A stretch of 32,008 bases of DNA from Bdellovibrionales bacterium (GTDB taxonomy: Bacteria; Bdellovibrionota; Bdellovibrionia; Bdellovibrionales; UBA1609): positions 1 to 32,008 of the forward strand of contig JALZUR010000049.1 in the NCBI GenBank assembly GCA_023301025.1, written 5' to 3'. Each line of letters starts with the position of its first letter. The stretch's first letter is position 1. The notes below the pieces were generated by a model. It saw only the letters and a list, made by a program, of their open reading frames with translations. It was not told the origin of the DNA and did no database searches. The position numbers and the translations under genes are program-made. Positions 16,124 through 24,645 of the stretch are shown here, piece after piece.

Positions 16124-16872
16124 AAAAAATATTATTTTTAATCTGTAACATAAGACCTTCTCTTTTTATTTTACTCTTGGCCTCTTGCTCAAAACCTTCA
16201 CTTTTAAACAATGAAGGTGTTCTAGACATGTATTTTGAAAAGTACAGATCTTCTAAAGATGCTTTTGTAGAATCATTAGTTCTTAGCCCTGAGAGTCTTC
16301 ATACAAGATATAACCTTTCTTTAGTAGATCTTAAAGAAGAACGTATAGCTTCTGCTGATAAAGAACTTGATCATCTGTTAAAACTTTTAAGAAATTCGCA
16401 GTCTTTTGATAAAAAAAATGAAGAGTTATTCAAAGTTTTATTTGCTAAGGCTATAATTCAAACTAGTTTAGAGAATATTCCTGGTGCTTTAACAAGATAT
16501 CAAGAGGCCTTAGGGCTAAAGCCAGACTCAATTTCTGTTAAAAACAATATTGAACTTTTACTTAAAAATCAAAGTGGTAAATCAGGCTCTGATGGTGAAA
16601 AGAGTGATAAGAAAGGTAAAAAAGGAGATTCTAAAAAAGAAAAAGACAAGGATCAAGATGGTGGTGACTCTAAAGATAAAAAAGGTGAAGGGGATAACCC
16701 TTCTGATGAAACACCAAAAGGTCGCGATGACTCTACCTTAAAAAGAAAGAATTTGAGTGAAAAGGAAAAAGACCAGATATTAAAAGAGATCAAGTCACAA
16801 GAGTCTAAGATTAGATCAAAAGAAAATTCTAACAAGAAAAAAGGCGAGGGTGTGAGTGGCAAGGCTTGGTAA
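16120..16872 (+). CDS. batC: BatC-like TPR lipoprotein
   Basis: A 250-residue protein with a lipoprotein signal (KKILFLIC, then LFILLLASC; lipobox LASC). Two or three TPR-like helical pairs follow (about 65-150), including RYNLSLVDLKEERIASADKE and GALTRYQEALGLKPDSISVK. The last 90 residues are a highly charged, Lys/Asp/Glu/Ser/Gly-rich tail without clear fold, typical of BatC proteins. The lipid anchor places it at a membrane in the periplasm, where it may scaffold the VWA proteins. It overlaps batB by four bases (ATGA) and batD by 17. Confidence 0.85.
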   Translation: MKKILFLICNIRPSLFILLLASCSKPSLLNNEGVLDMYFEKYRSSKDAFVESLVLSPESLHTRYNLSLVDLKEERIASADKELDHLLKLLRNSQSFDKKNEELFKVLFAKAIIQTSLENIPGALTRYQEALGLKPDSISVKNNIELLLKNQSGKSGSDGEKSDKKGKKGDSKKEKDKDQDGGDSKDKKGEGDNPSDETPKGRDDSTLKRKNLSEKEKDQILKEIKSQESKIRSKENSNKKKGEGVSGKAW

Positions 16873-18730
16873 CTTTTTTAGTAAAACACCAAAGATTTTA
16901 TACTTTGTATTAAGCATTCTATGTCTTTTTAATTTTAGTCAGGCTTTTGCTGAAGTTAAGGTCAAGGCTAGGCTTATTACACCTAATGTAAGTATTGGTG
17001 AACAGGTTAGAATACAAGTTGAGCTTAGTTCAACCGAAAATAATGACTTTGGTGGAGACGTCAGCCCAGTTGAAATTATTGGGGATGGGGCTTTAGAGTT
17101 TTTAGGGATCAATCAAAGTTCTTCTTCAAGCTATAGCATCGTTAATGGTAAAACAAAAAGCTCATTCACTAAAACACTCACTCTAAATTATGCTGCTTTT
17201 AAAGAGGGTGTATGGACAGTGCCTAAAATTAACCTAGGTTCTAGTGGTGAAAAAACTGTTGGTCCTTTTCAAGTTAGAGTTTTTAAAGTGCTTCCTGATA
17301 AGTACAAAAAAAACAGAGTGCAAACGCAAAAGCCAAAACAGTATGGGGGCCTTTTAGATAAAATTTTCGGAGGCGGTCAGGGCAGTGCATATAACAACTC
17401 CCCAAATAGAAAAATTGAGTTTTTTGCCGAAGCTGAAGTGGATAAAACAAAAGTGTATGCAGGGGAGCAGATTTATGTCTCTTTTAATATATACACTACA
17501 GGTTCTATCACTCAGTTTGACACATTAAAATTTCCGACCTTTAAAGGTTTTTGGAAAGAAGATGTTAACTTTGCAGGGCGATTTATGTGGGAGCCTGTTA
17601 TAAGAAATGGCAAACGTATGCAAAAAGCAGAACTAAGCTCTTACATTTTGATTCCATATAAAGCTGGGAACTTAGAAGTTGATAGCTTTAAGCTAAGAGC
17701 GGGAGTTTCTCAAAGAAGTTTTGGTTTTGGGCGTGAGAGTAAGTTGATTAAGTTTGATACAAAATCAATTCCCATTGAAGTGCTTCCTTTTACTGAACCA
17801 GAGCCTGAATCTTTTAAGGGGGGTGTTGGACGCTTTGCTGCTGGAGTCGTTGGCGGTCTTAATAGACGGCAAATCAATGCAGGAGAGGTCTATGAACTAA
17901 GATTAAAAGTTGTTGGTGATCAATCAAGTGTTAAATTTGTTGAAGCCCCGTCTCTAGATTTAGGTGATGACTTTAAACTTTTATCTCAAACAGAAGACTA
18001 TAGATTTTTTAAAAGAAACTTAAGTTCTATGAAGATTTTTAAGTACAATATAATTCCTAAAAAAGAGGGCATCTTTAAAATACCCGATGCTGTCCTTAAT
18101 TTTCATGAAGCCTACGGTGAAAAAGGTGGACCTGATTCTTTTTATCAACTTGTTCAAGAGCTACCAACTTTAAAGGTTATTAAAGGCAAGGGCAAACTTA
18201 AGGCAAAAGATGAGCTTTTTACCTCTGAAGATAAGACAACAAAGTGGATGTCTTTTAAGGAACAGAGATTTTTAGAATTTATAAGCTCTAAGATCTCTTG
18301 GTGGGTGTATTTAATTTTAACTTTAGCCCTTTTTATTTTGTCCTATTTTATCTTTAAAAGTGAGATTAAAGTTGGTGAGTTTGATGATCAATTAAAAGAC
18401 AAATTAGAAAATTACACACGAAAGGCTAATCAGTCTTTTAAAGACAGGAAATTTAAAGACTCTGCAACAGAGCTTATCAATTACTACTATCTAATTGTTG
18501 GAGCTTTGATTGGAAAACGTTTATCAACAGAAGAAGAATTTATGGTTTCAATTGAATCTATACCAGCAGGTTTGAAAAAACATAAAGAGTCAATCAAAGA
18601 GCAAATGAATGAGCTCCAAGAACTTAGGTTTGGTTCTGATTTGTCCATTAAGAAGAATCAGGATAGGTTAGATGAATGTATTCAAAAACAAGAAAAAGAT
18701 TTAAAACTTTTAGAATCCTACATTTCTTAA
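16856..18730 (+). CDS. batD: BatD-like membrane protein
   Basis: A 624-residue protein matching BatD in layout. A signal peptide (ending FNFSQAFA) is followed by EVKVKARLITPNVSIGEQVR, the typical BatD opening; then several beta-sandwich segments (PVEIIGDGALEFLG; AEVDKTKVYAGEQIYVSFNI; KAGNLEVDSFKLRAG), one membrane segment (about 481-500, WWVYLILTLALFILSYFIF) and a cytoplasmic helical tail (about 505-624). The start is a GTG at 16856 preceded by GAGGG, inside the end of batC. BatD is thought to work in the periplasm with BatA/B; its exact role is unknown. Its last 55 bases also encode the signal peptide of the next gene. Confidence 0.9.
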   Translation: MARLGNFFSKTPKILYFVLSILCLFNFSQAFAEVKVKARLITPNVSIGEQVRIQVELSSTENNDFGGDVSPVEIIGDGALEFLGINQSSSSSYSIVNGKTKSSFTKTLTLNYAAFKEGVWTVPKINLGSSGEKTVGPFQVRVFKVLPDKYKKNRVQTQKPKQYGGLLDKIFGGGQGSAYNNSPNRKIEFFAEAEVDKTKVYAGEQIYVSFNIYTTGSITQFDTLKFPTFKGFWKEDVNFAGRFMWEPVIRNGKRMQKAELSSYILIPYKAGNLEVDSFKLRAGVSQRSFGFGRESKLIKFDTKSIPIEVLPFTEPEPESFKGGVGRFAAGVVGGLNRRQINAGEVYELRLKVVGDQSSVKFVEAPSLDLGDDFKLLSQTEDYRFFKRNLSSMKIFKYNIIPKKEGIFKIPDAVLNFHEAYGEKGGPDSFYQLVQELPTLKVIKGKGKLKAKDELFTSEDKTTKWMSFKEQRFLEFISSKISWWVYLILTLALFILSYFIFKSEIKVGEFDDQLKDKLENYTRKANQSFKDRKFKDSATELINYYYLIVGALIGKRLSTEEEFMVSIESIPAGLKKHKESIKEQMNELQELRFGSDLSIKKNQDRLDECIQKQEKDLKLLESYIS

Positions 18731-20757
18731 CTTTACTCTTTTATGCACAGAGCGCATTTTCATATGCCTTATCTAGCGATGAGGTGTTAAAAAGAACTGA
18801 TTTTATTACTAAGTATAAGCCATCTTCAAATGATATCGTTATGCAGAGTTTTATTAAAGAGTGTTTTTATGACAGTAAAATTGACTGTATAAAAAGACTT
18901 TTAGCTCTAACTAAGAAAGATGAATACAGTGAATTTCTAGATTTATTTAAGGCCACTTTTTTTAAACGTTTTTCCGGACAAGAAGAAGGTCTTCTTTTTT
19001 TAGATGAAATTAAAGATAAGTTAAATCAAGAGGATTTAAATGACTTTATTTCTAAAACAAATATCAAAAGAGATTCAAAAGACTGGTATGTAAACAATTT
19101 TAACTCTCTTAAAAAATCTTTATCTTCTTTGGTTCAAGAAAAGCCTAATACTCTATGTTCTCTTCATAGACTTTCTGTAATAGATCAAGCTGAAAAAAAA
19201 CATGATACGAATCAGGTTGAATTTATCAAAGATCAGCTTTTGATGCTTTCTAAACGCAGTGATAGGTTTGAACTTAATTTTTCAAGACACCCTTGTGGTG
19301 TTGATACTTTTGAGTATTTGAGTGATCTTAAAAAAGATAAAGAAAGCTTTGATAAAGGCCTTTATTCTTTTGATTATAAATACAGTTTTTATCAAAAAAA
19401 AGCCTCTCTTAAAATTTATAAAACTATCAAACGAAAAAAAGACGTAGATTTTTGGAATCAGCTTGTAAAAGAAAATAAAAGTGTACAAGATTTAATTGTT
19501 AAAAATACGTTTTTTAAGAAAAAATTTTCAAGAGTCAGAGCTGTCTCTGAAACTCAAATTTTAAAATTACGCCCACAAGCTTTGATGTACGTTGCAAAAG
19601 CATTTTTGTATGGTGATGAGCATGATAGGCTTGAGTCATTGTCTAAAAAATTAAACTTTGAGAAAGCTGTTTGGGCTGAAGAGATACTTTTAACACTTTC
19701 AATTTCTAGAATTAGACAAAAAAAATTGGTAGAAGCTAAAAAATCTTTAGAAAAACTTTTAAAGTATCATGTCGATTTAAGACTTTCAGGGCTTTATTGG
19801 CTTTGGGTGATTAACAATAAGATTGATTTAAAAGCTGAAAATAAGAAGATTATTGAACTAGTAGAAAAACAATATGCTTTTACTTACTATGGTTTAAGAA
19901 TTTTGATCAAAGAAAAAGGATCTAAGTATCTTAAAAACTTTGTAAAACCTAAAAATTTAAAAGTTAAGAAATTTAAACTTTCAAAAAAGAAAATCAAAAA
20001 GTTTTTGATTTATTATTCTGGTGGCTTTGATGATCTTTATACAAAATATTTAGAAAAAACCAAAAAAAATATTGATGTAAGAGAGCTTGCACTTTTTACG
20101 ATGATTTTGGAGCGTTTTGGTAAGCGCTTAGAAGCTATTAAGCTTTTGAAGTTTGTTTGGGAGCAGGATTCAAAATTAAGGATTAGACCTCTGTTTCAGG
20201 TCTCTTATCCATTTTTATATGAACCACTTGTAGATAGTGCGGTAAAAAGATTAAAGTATGTCACTAAGCCTTTAGTCTGGTCTATATCTAGGCAAGAGAG
20301 TGCTTTTAATCCAAGAGCACAAAGTGCTTCTGGTGCAAAAGGTTTAATGCAAGTTATCGGCTCCACCGGGCGTGAAGTTTCAAGACAAATGCGTTTAAAA
20401 ACTTATAAGGGTTCAAGGTCTTTGTTTAAGCCAGAGATAAATCTTCAAATAGGATCAAAATACTTAGATCGTTTGATTGTTTCTAGTAAAGGCTATGTGC
20501 CTTATGCTTTGGCTAGTTACAACGCAGGCCCTGGTAATCTTTTTAGGTGGTCAAAACTTAGGCCAGGAGTTCAGGACCTTCGTAAAGGCTTTGATGTTAA
20601 TAGTTATGAGGCCTTTGATGAGATTTGGGTTGAAGAGCTTCCGTGGTCAGAAACTAGATTTTATGTAAAGGCTGTTTTAAGAAATTTTGGACTCTACAGA
20701 CTTCTGTCAGACCAGTCAGGTGGCTTTAGTTGTGACTTTTATTGGATTTGCACTTAA
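18676..20757 (+). CDS. slt: Slt70-like soluble lytic transglycosylase
   Basis: A periplasmic murein lytic transglycosylase, 693 residues. The N terminus has a basic region (MYSKTRKRFKTFR) and a hydrophobic core ending AQSAFS, a good signal peptide. A long helical, Lys-rich superhelix region follows, as in Slt70. The C-terminal SLT domain holds SISRQESAFNPRAQSASG with the catalytic Glu541, then AKGLMQVIGSTG and YALASYNAGPGNLFRW. It cleaves the MurNAc-GlcNAc bond to give 1,6-anhydro ends. The only ATG that keeps the signal peptide lies 55 bases inside batD, so the genes overlap heavily and are probably coupled. The Lys content of the helical region is unusually high. No obvious terminator follows the gene. 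Confidence 0.92.
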   Translation: MYSKTRKRFKTFRILHFLTLLFYAQSAFSYALSSDEVLKRTDFITKYKPSSNDIVMQSFIKECFYDSKIDCIKRLLALTKKDEYSEFLDLFKATFFKRFSGQEEGLLFLDEIKDKLNQEDLNDFISKTNIKRDSKDWYVNNFNSLKKSLSSLVQEKPNTLCSLHRLSVIDQAEKKHDTNQVEFIKDQLLMLSKRSDRFELNFSRHPCGVDTFEYLSDLKKDKESFDKGLYSFDYKYSFYQKKASLKIYKTIKRKKDVDFWNQLVKENKSVQDLIVKNTFFKKKFSRVRAVSETQILKLRPQALMYVAKAFLYGDEHDRLESLSKKLNFEKAVWAEEILLTLSISRIRQKKLVEAKKSLEKLLKYHVDLRLSGLYWLWVINNKIDLKAENKKIIELVEKQYAFTYYGLRILIKEKGSKYLKNFVKPKNLKVKKFKLSKKKIKKFLIYYSGGFDDLYTKYLEKTKKNIDVRELALFTMILERFGKRLEAIKLLKFVWEQDSKLRIRPLFQVSYPFLYEPLVDSAVKRLKYVTKPLVWSISRQESAFNPRAQSASGAKGLMQVIGSTGREVSRQMRLKTYKGSRSLFKPEINLQIGSKYLDRLIVSSKGYVPYALASYNAGPGNLFRWSKLRPGVQDLRKGFDVNSYEAFDEIWVEELPWSETRFYVKAVLRNFGLYRLLSDQSGGFSCDFYWICT

Positions 20758-20799
20758 AATAAATAATAGTTGTAATTACTATACACAAAAGAGGCTCAA

Positions 20800-20827
20800 T
20801 TGTGTCTCAATAGAATTTTGATATCCT
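20800..20827 (+). promoter_or_regulatory. candidate extended -10 promoter of the MltD-like gene
   Basis: TATCCT (20822-20827) is preceded by TG at 20819-20820, an extended -10 element, and by TTGTGT (20800-20805) with a 16-base spacer. The coding start with AGAGG at 20834-20838 follows at 20846. The -35 match is weak (three of six). Confidence 0.35.
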
Positions 20828-20845
20828 AGGGGTAGAGGTGTTTTT

Positions 20846-22438
20846 ATGAAGTTTAGAGTGTCACATAAATCTAATTTAGAGTTTTCTTTTAATACAAAGA
20901 AGCTTTTAATTGGTGCAAATTTACTTTTTGTTCTTACAGCTTGTATGCACAAAAACCCTCATAGCCCTGTTGATGTTCCTTATGGAAGTCCTGTTTCGGC
21001 TACTCAAGTTCCAGGCCATGGACAGGTAGACTACGTTGCTCCTGCTGTGACGTCCAGAGAAGAGATTAAGGTTACAAATTCTGTTGAGCTTAATAAACAT
21101 CAAAGAAACGATATTTTTTACGTAAACGACTATGGTGCTCCTTTTGTTAAAAAGTGGGAGGATTACTTTACTGGTCGTGGCCGTAGACATATGGACACTT
21201 ACTTAAATCGTCTTCCTCGTTACGAAGCTATGATGAAACAGATTTTAAAAAGTGAAGGGGTTCCAGAAGAACTTATCTATATAGCATTAATTGAATCAGG
21301 ATTTAATTCTAAAGCGTACAGCCGTGCAAGTGCAGTTGGGTATTGGCAGTTTATTAGAGGAACAGGTAAGCACTATGGTTTAAAGCAAAATTGGTTGGTG
21401 GATGAAAGAAGAGATCCGATTCATTCAACTCGTGCCGCTGCACAATACTTTAAAGCTCTTTATCATGCTTTTGGCTCTTGGCACTTGGCTATGAGTTCTT
21501 ACAATGCTGGAGAGCATAGAGTTTTACGAGCTATTATGGGCAATGTGACTCGTGAATTTTGGAGTCTTCATGAAAAGAAACAACTCCCAAGAGAAACAAG
21601 AGATTATGTTCCTAAGTTTATTGCTGCAGCAAAAATTGCTTCAAATCCAAAAAAATATGGTTTTACTCACACTGTAAGTAATGACCGTTTTAACTTTGAT
21701 ACCGTTAGAATGAATAAAGGTGTTAGTCTTTCCGCTTTTGCTAAAAATTTAGGTGTTAGTGTTTCTGAAGTAAAAAGACTCAATCCCACATTTAAAACTG
21801 ATCTTGCTCCGGTTTACAGAGGAAAATTTGTAGACTTAAGAGTTCCTGTTGGAATGGGTGGCGATAAAGGACTTCTCGCAGCTCAGAAAAGTATCTCTAC
21901 TAAAAAATATTATGCAGCTTCAGGCGGCTATCATAAAGTAAGACGAGGTGATAATTTATCAGTTATTGCAAAACGTCATCGTACTTCAGTTAGAAAACTT
22001 AAGAGATTAAATGGGTTAACGAGCCGTTCTGTTCTTTATCCTGGTATGAGAATCAAACTTCCGGGTGCAAAGGGTTCAGTGGCTAAAGCCTCTAATACAA
22101 CGCCTGTAAAAGCTTACACGGGAAGTGCTGCAAGCTATAAAGTAAGAAGTGGTGACAATCTTTGGACCATTGCTAAAAAGTTTGGAATGTCTGTTGGCTC
22201 TTTAAAGAAAATAAATAATCTTTACTCTTCTAAATTAAAGATAGGTCAGATTCTACTTTTAAAGACTCCAGGAAGTACAAATATCTCAAAGACTAAAACA
22301 CATTATGTGAGAAGCGGAGAAAACCTTACACGTATTGCTAGAAAGTACAGTGTAAGTCTCAATTCTTTACTTAAACAAAACAACATGAGCTCACGCTCAG
22401 TTTTAAAAGTTGGAACTCGTCTTAGAATTCCAAATTAA
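20846..22438 (+). CDS. mltD: MltD-like membrane-bound lytic transglycosylase with LysM repeats
   Basis: A 530-residue murein transglycosylase. The N terminus has a lipoprotein signal (LLIGANLLFVLTAC, lipobox LTAC). The SLT domain (about 135-260) has GVPEELIYIALIESGFNSKA with catalytic Glu150, ASAVGYWQFIRGTG and MSSYNAGEHRV. After a degenerate LysM-like segment (about 285-330) come three clear LysM domains that bind peptidoglycan: about 362-405 (KVRRGDNLSVIAKRH), 430-473 (KVRSGDNLWTIAKKFG) and 485-528 (YVRSGENLTRIARKYS). AGAGG lies 7 bases before the ATG. It has its own promoter-like sequence and an 88-base gap from slt, so two different transglycosylase types lie side by side. In a predatory or cell-wall-remodelling bacterium this fits growth or prey-wall processing, but that is inference. 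Confidence 0.94.
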   Translation: MKFRVSHKSNLEFSFNTKKLLIGANLLFVLTACMHKNPHSPVDVPYGSPVSATQVPGHGQVDYVAPAVTSREEIKVTNSVELNKHQRNDIFYVNDYGAPFVKKWEDYFTGRGRRHMDTYLNRLPRYEAMMKQILKSEGVPEELIYIALIESGFNSKAYSRASAVGYWQFIRGTGKHYGLKQNWLVDERRDPIHSTRAAAQYFKALYHAFGSWHLAMSSYNAGEHRVLRAIMGNVTREFWSLHEKKQLPRETRDYVPKFIAAAKIASNPKKYGFTHTVSNDRFNFDTVRMNKGVSLSAFAKNLGVSVSEVKRLNPTFKTDLAPVYRGKFVDLRVPVGMGGDKGLLAAQKSISTKKYYAASGGYHKVRRGDNLSVIAKRHRTSVRKLKRLNGLTSRSVLYPGMRIKLPGAKGSVAKASNTTPVKAYTGSAASYKVRSGDNLWTIAKKFGMSVGSLKKINNLYSSKLKIGQILLLKTPGSTNISKTKTHYVRSGENLTRIARKYSVSLNSLLKQNNMSSRSVLKVGTRLRIPN

Positions 22439-22458
22439 AAATTAGCTTCCCTTATTTT

Positions 22459-23226
22459 TCAAAGAATAAGTTCTCCTAAAGATTCCATGGCTTTAAAAGT
22501 CTCAGAGTCTTTAGAAGATTTAATATAAGGTATTCCAGCTTCAGCAGTCTTACCTATGCTTGGCTCAAAAGGAATCTTTATAAAGTTTTTGATATCGTAG
22601 TTTTCTAAAAGCTCATTAAAGTTCCCTTCAGGAAATAAATTTAATGACTCCCCATTTGGCAGTGTGAAGCCTGACATGTTCTGAACAATAGCAGCAATTG
22701 GCACATCCATTTTCTTAAACATCATCAAAGCTTTTTTAACTTCTGCTAAAGAAAGGGATTGAGGAGTTGTAACCACAATGGCTTTTGAAAGAATTGTTTT
22801 TTGAGCAAGTGTTAAAGCCACATCACCCGTGCCTGGAGGCAAATCAACGATTAGATAATCAAGTTCCCCCCAATGCACGTCGTTTAAAAACTGATCAATA
22901 GCTTTAAAAAGCATTGGACCACGCCAAATAACAGGTTGGTCTTCTTCAATTAAAAAACCCATGCTCATAAGTTTTACGCCATAGCGTTCTAAGGGGATCA
23001 TTTTTTCATCTTTTAACTCAATGTCCTGCTGATGACAGCCAAACAAAGAGGGCACTGAAGGGCCATATATATCTGCGTCTAATAAGCCCACCTTATAGCC
23101 TTTTAAAGAAAGCAGTGTTGCTAGATTTGAACTTACAGTGCTTTTTCCAACGCCACCCTTTCCTGAACCCACTGCAATAATATTTTTAACACCTGGGATT
23201 TCTTTTTGCTGATCAAAAGCGTTCAT
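22459..23226 (-). CDS. mrp: Mrp/ApbC-type P-loop ATPase lacking the CxxC motif
   Basis: A 255-residue P-loop ATPase of the Mrp/NBP35 branch, usually an iron-sulfur cluster carrier. Visible: deviant Walker A GKGGVGKST (22-30), LLDADIYGPSVPSLFG, MSMGFLIEEDQPVIWRGPM, and DYLIVDLPPGTGDVALTLAQ. Two things differ from the textbook member. The N-terminal MIP18/DUF59 domain is absent. The conserved CxxC that binds the bridging cluster after ENMS is replaced (QNMSGFTLPNG, residues about 182-192), and the only other Cys is in the GCH segment near 59. AGGAG lies 10 bases before the ATG at 23226. It is divergent from the J-like gene. The family call is sure; a cluster-carrier role is not. Confidence 0.9.
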   Translation of the reverse strand: MNAFDQQKEIPGVKNIIAVGSGKGGVGKSTVSSNLATLLSLKGYKVGLLDADIYGPSVPSLFGCHQQDIELKDEKMIPLERYGVKLMSMGFLIEEDQPVIWRGPMLFKAIDQFLNDVHWGELDYLIVDLPPGTGDVALTLAQKTILSKAIVVTTPQSLSLAEVKKALMMFKKMDVPIAAIVQNMSGFTLPNGESLNLFPEGNFNELLENYDIKNFIKIPFEPSIGKTAEAGIPYIKSSKDSETFKAMESLGELIL

Positions 23227-23294
23227 TCTATTTGTTCTCCTACTTATAAATGTACTAGACTATATTTGTTTAAAACTCTCAGGGGGAAAGTCAA

Positions 23295-23705
23295 TTGCCT
23301 TACATGCTTAAAGTAGGTTTTTATTTAAGCCTCATCTTGGTTGTGGTCTTGTTGTGGAAAAAGAAAAAGTCTAAGCCTACATCATTAAAGCTTAAAGCTT
23401 ATAAAGAGCATAAAACAGGTCTTCCCGGCTTAAGAAAAGTCTCTGCTGAAGTTGTAGAACCTGGATATGAGGATCAAGAAGGTGAGGTCGCGTTTTCAGA
23501 TCGAAGCGATAAAGACAATCCAGGCGGTCTATTTATTTTTAGGGGAGATAGGTATTTGGCTTATGATCTTTTACAAGTGCCACGTGGTGCCGAAGAGAAA
23601 GAATTAAAAAAGGCCTTTTCAAAAAAAGTACAAAGTGAGCCAGGTAAAAAAGCGCTGTATTTTAAAGCCTATGAAACTCTTATAAAAGAGTTAGCAAAGG
23701 ACTAG
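23295..23705 (+). CDS. membrane-anchored J-domain-like protein without HPD
   Basis: A 136-residue protein. A membrane segment (VGFYLSLILVVVLLW, about 7-21) is followed by KKKKSK, so the rest should be cytoplasmic. The C-terminal 45 residues (about 89-135) resemble a DnaJ J-domain: AYDLLQVPRGAEEKELKKAF like helices I-II, and LYFKAYETLIKELAKD like helix III. The HPD tripeptide that stimulates DnaK is absent; the stretch there reads SKKVQSEPGKKA. The start is a TTG at 23295, chosen because GGGGG lies 8 bases upstream; an ATG at 23304 is 17 bases from it. The stop overlaps the fur-family stop tail to tail. The J-like call is moderate; a DnaK-stimulating role is unlikely. Confidence 0.6.
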   Translation: MPYMLKVGFYLSLILVVVLLWKKKKSKPTSLKLKAYKEHKTGLPGLRKVSAEVVEPGYEDQEGEVAFSDRSDKDNPGGLFIFRGDRYLAYDLLQVPRGAEEKELKKAFSKKVQSEPGKKALYFKAYETLIKELAKD

Positions 23706-24124
23706 CTGCACTTGGAACATTGACCTTGAAGTACAATGGCTGAGACTTTTGATAAAATCTTTGAGAGCTTTTTAATTTCATTAGAAGCTTTGCAGATCAT
23801 TTGGTTGTGCTCTTTTATCTCTTCAGTTCTACTGCACTTAGTGCAGCTTACAATAATATGAATATGAGAGTGTGACTCTGACTCTGAATGTTGATGATGG
23901 CATATGGAGTATGTGCCTTCACTTAAAGAATGCACAATACCAAGCTCTTTAAAAAGTAAGATGTTTCTGTAGATTGATGCTAAATCTGTTTTTTCTTTTA
24001 AAGACTTATATAAATCCTTTGGAGATAATGATTTTTTTGAACTGTGTAAAGCTTTAAACAAAAGTTTTCTAGATTCTGTAAGTCTTAGATTTTTTTCTTT
24101 TAATTTGGTTTCAAGTTGCATCAT
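23702..24124 (-). CDS. Fur/Zur-family metal-responsive repressor
   Basis: A 140-residue Fur-superfamily DNA-binding protein. The N-terminal winged helix includes LRLTESRKLLFKALHSSKK and a recognition helix DLASIYRNILLFKELGIV. The dimer domain has His-rich metal ligands (ICHHQHSESESHSHIHIIVS) and two structural-zinc pairs, Cys94/Cys97 (CTKC) and Cys136/Cys139 (CSKC). The family senses iron (Fur), zinc (Zur), manganese or peroxide; the His-rich loop and the neighbours (TonB receptor, MerC-like protein, His-rich secreted protein) make Zur the best guess. No Shine-Dalgarno precedes the ATG. It is last in a tonB-redoxin-fur series on the minus strand, so the palindrome in front of tonB may autoregulate it. 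Confidence 0.88.
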   Translation of the reverse strand: MMQLETKLKEKNLRLTESRKLLFKALHSSKKSLSPKDLYKSLKEKTDLASIYRNILLFKELGIVHSLSEGTYSICHHQHSESESHSHIHIIVSCTKCSRTEEIKEHNQMICKASNEIKKLSKILSKVSAIVLQGQCSKCS

Positions 24125-24171
24125 TGTTTAAATTTTGTTTGTACTTAAGGCTTTACTTAGTTGATTAAAAG

Positions 24172-24645
24172 TTATGATTCAGAAGGGGTTGAAGTGTTCT
24201 TAAGAATTTCACTTTTAATATCCTTACAGGCTTTATATCCAATAATATGCGTTTCATTTTTAGGGTTAAAAAAGATACTTTGAGGTGTGATGCCTTCTTC
24301 AAAGCCTAAGCTTTCGTAGTTGTCTTTTGAGATGTAGTAACCTTTAAAGTTTGTTTTCTTTTTTAAGTATGAGCGTAAAACCTTACGATCATGTTTAAAA
24401 CTGCCAATAAGCACTATTTTATCAACAGTTTCTTTTAAGCACTCAAGTCGTTTGATTTGTTTTTTGCAAGCACCGCAGTTGGGTTGAAAAAGAACAGCAA
24501 GAGTGCCTTTAGTTAAGATCTCATCAACAGAAAAACTTTTAGATGAGTTAAGATCTTTTAGAACTTTAAGCTCATCTTTTGCGAAAAGATTTTGCGAGCA
24601 AAGAGTAAAAACAAATAGAGTTGAGATAAAAAATTTAGAGTTCAT
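24172..24645 (-). CDS. periplasmic thioredoxin-like protein with CGAC active site
   Basis: A secreted thioredoxin-fold protein of the TlpA/redoxin type, about 157 residues. A signal peptide (MNSKFFISTLFVFTLCSQ, cleavage after LFA) is followed by LAVLFQPNCGACKKQIKRLE, with the redox pair Cys57/Cys60. The segment TPQSIFFNPKNE is where thioredoxins have the cis-Pro loop (GITPQ). A TTG at 24651 is also possible: GAGG is 6 bases from it but 12 from the ATG at 24645. The gene overlaps the end of tonB by 11 bases (17 with TTG), so it is co-translated with it. A dedicated thiol oxidoreductase here may keep the Cys residues of the receptor or metal proteins in the right state; that is inference. Confidence 0.85.
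   Translation of the reverse strand: MNSKFFISTLFVFTLCSQNLFAKDELKVLKDLNSSKSFSVDEILTKGTLAVLFQPNCGACKKQIKRLECLKETVDKIVLIGSFKHDRKVLRSYLKKKTNFKGYYISKDNYESLGFEEGITPQSIFFNPKNETHIIGYKACKDIKSEILKNTSTPSES

Noticed and set aside
22451-22470. Hairpin CTTATT/AATAAG between the MltD-like gene and mrp, as a terminator
   Set aside because: The stem is six weak pairs, it overlaps the mrp stop codon and no T run follows.
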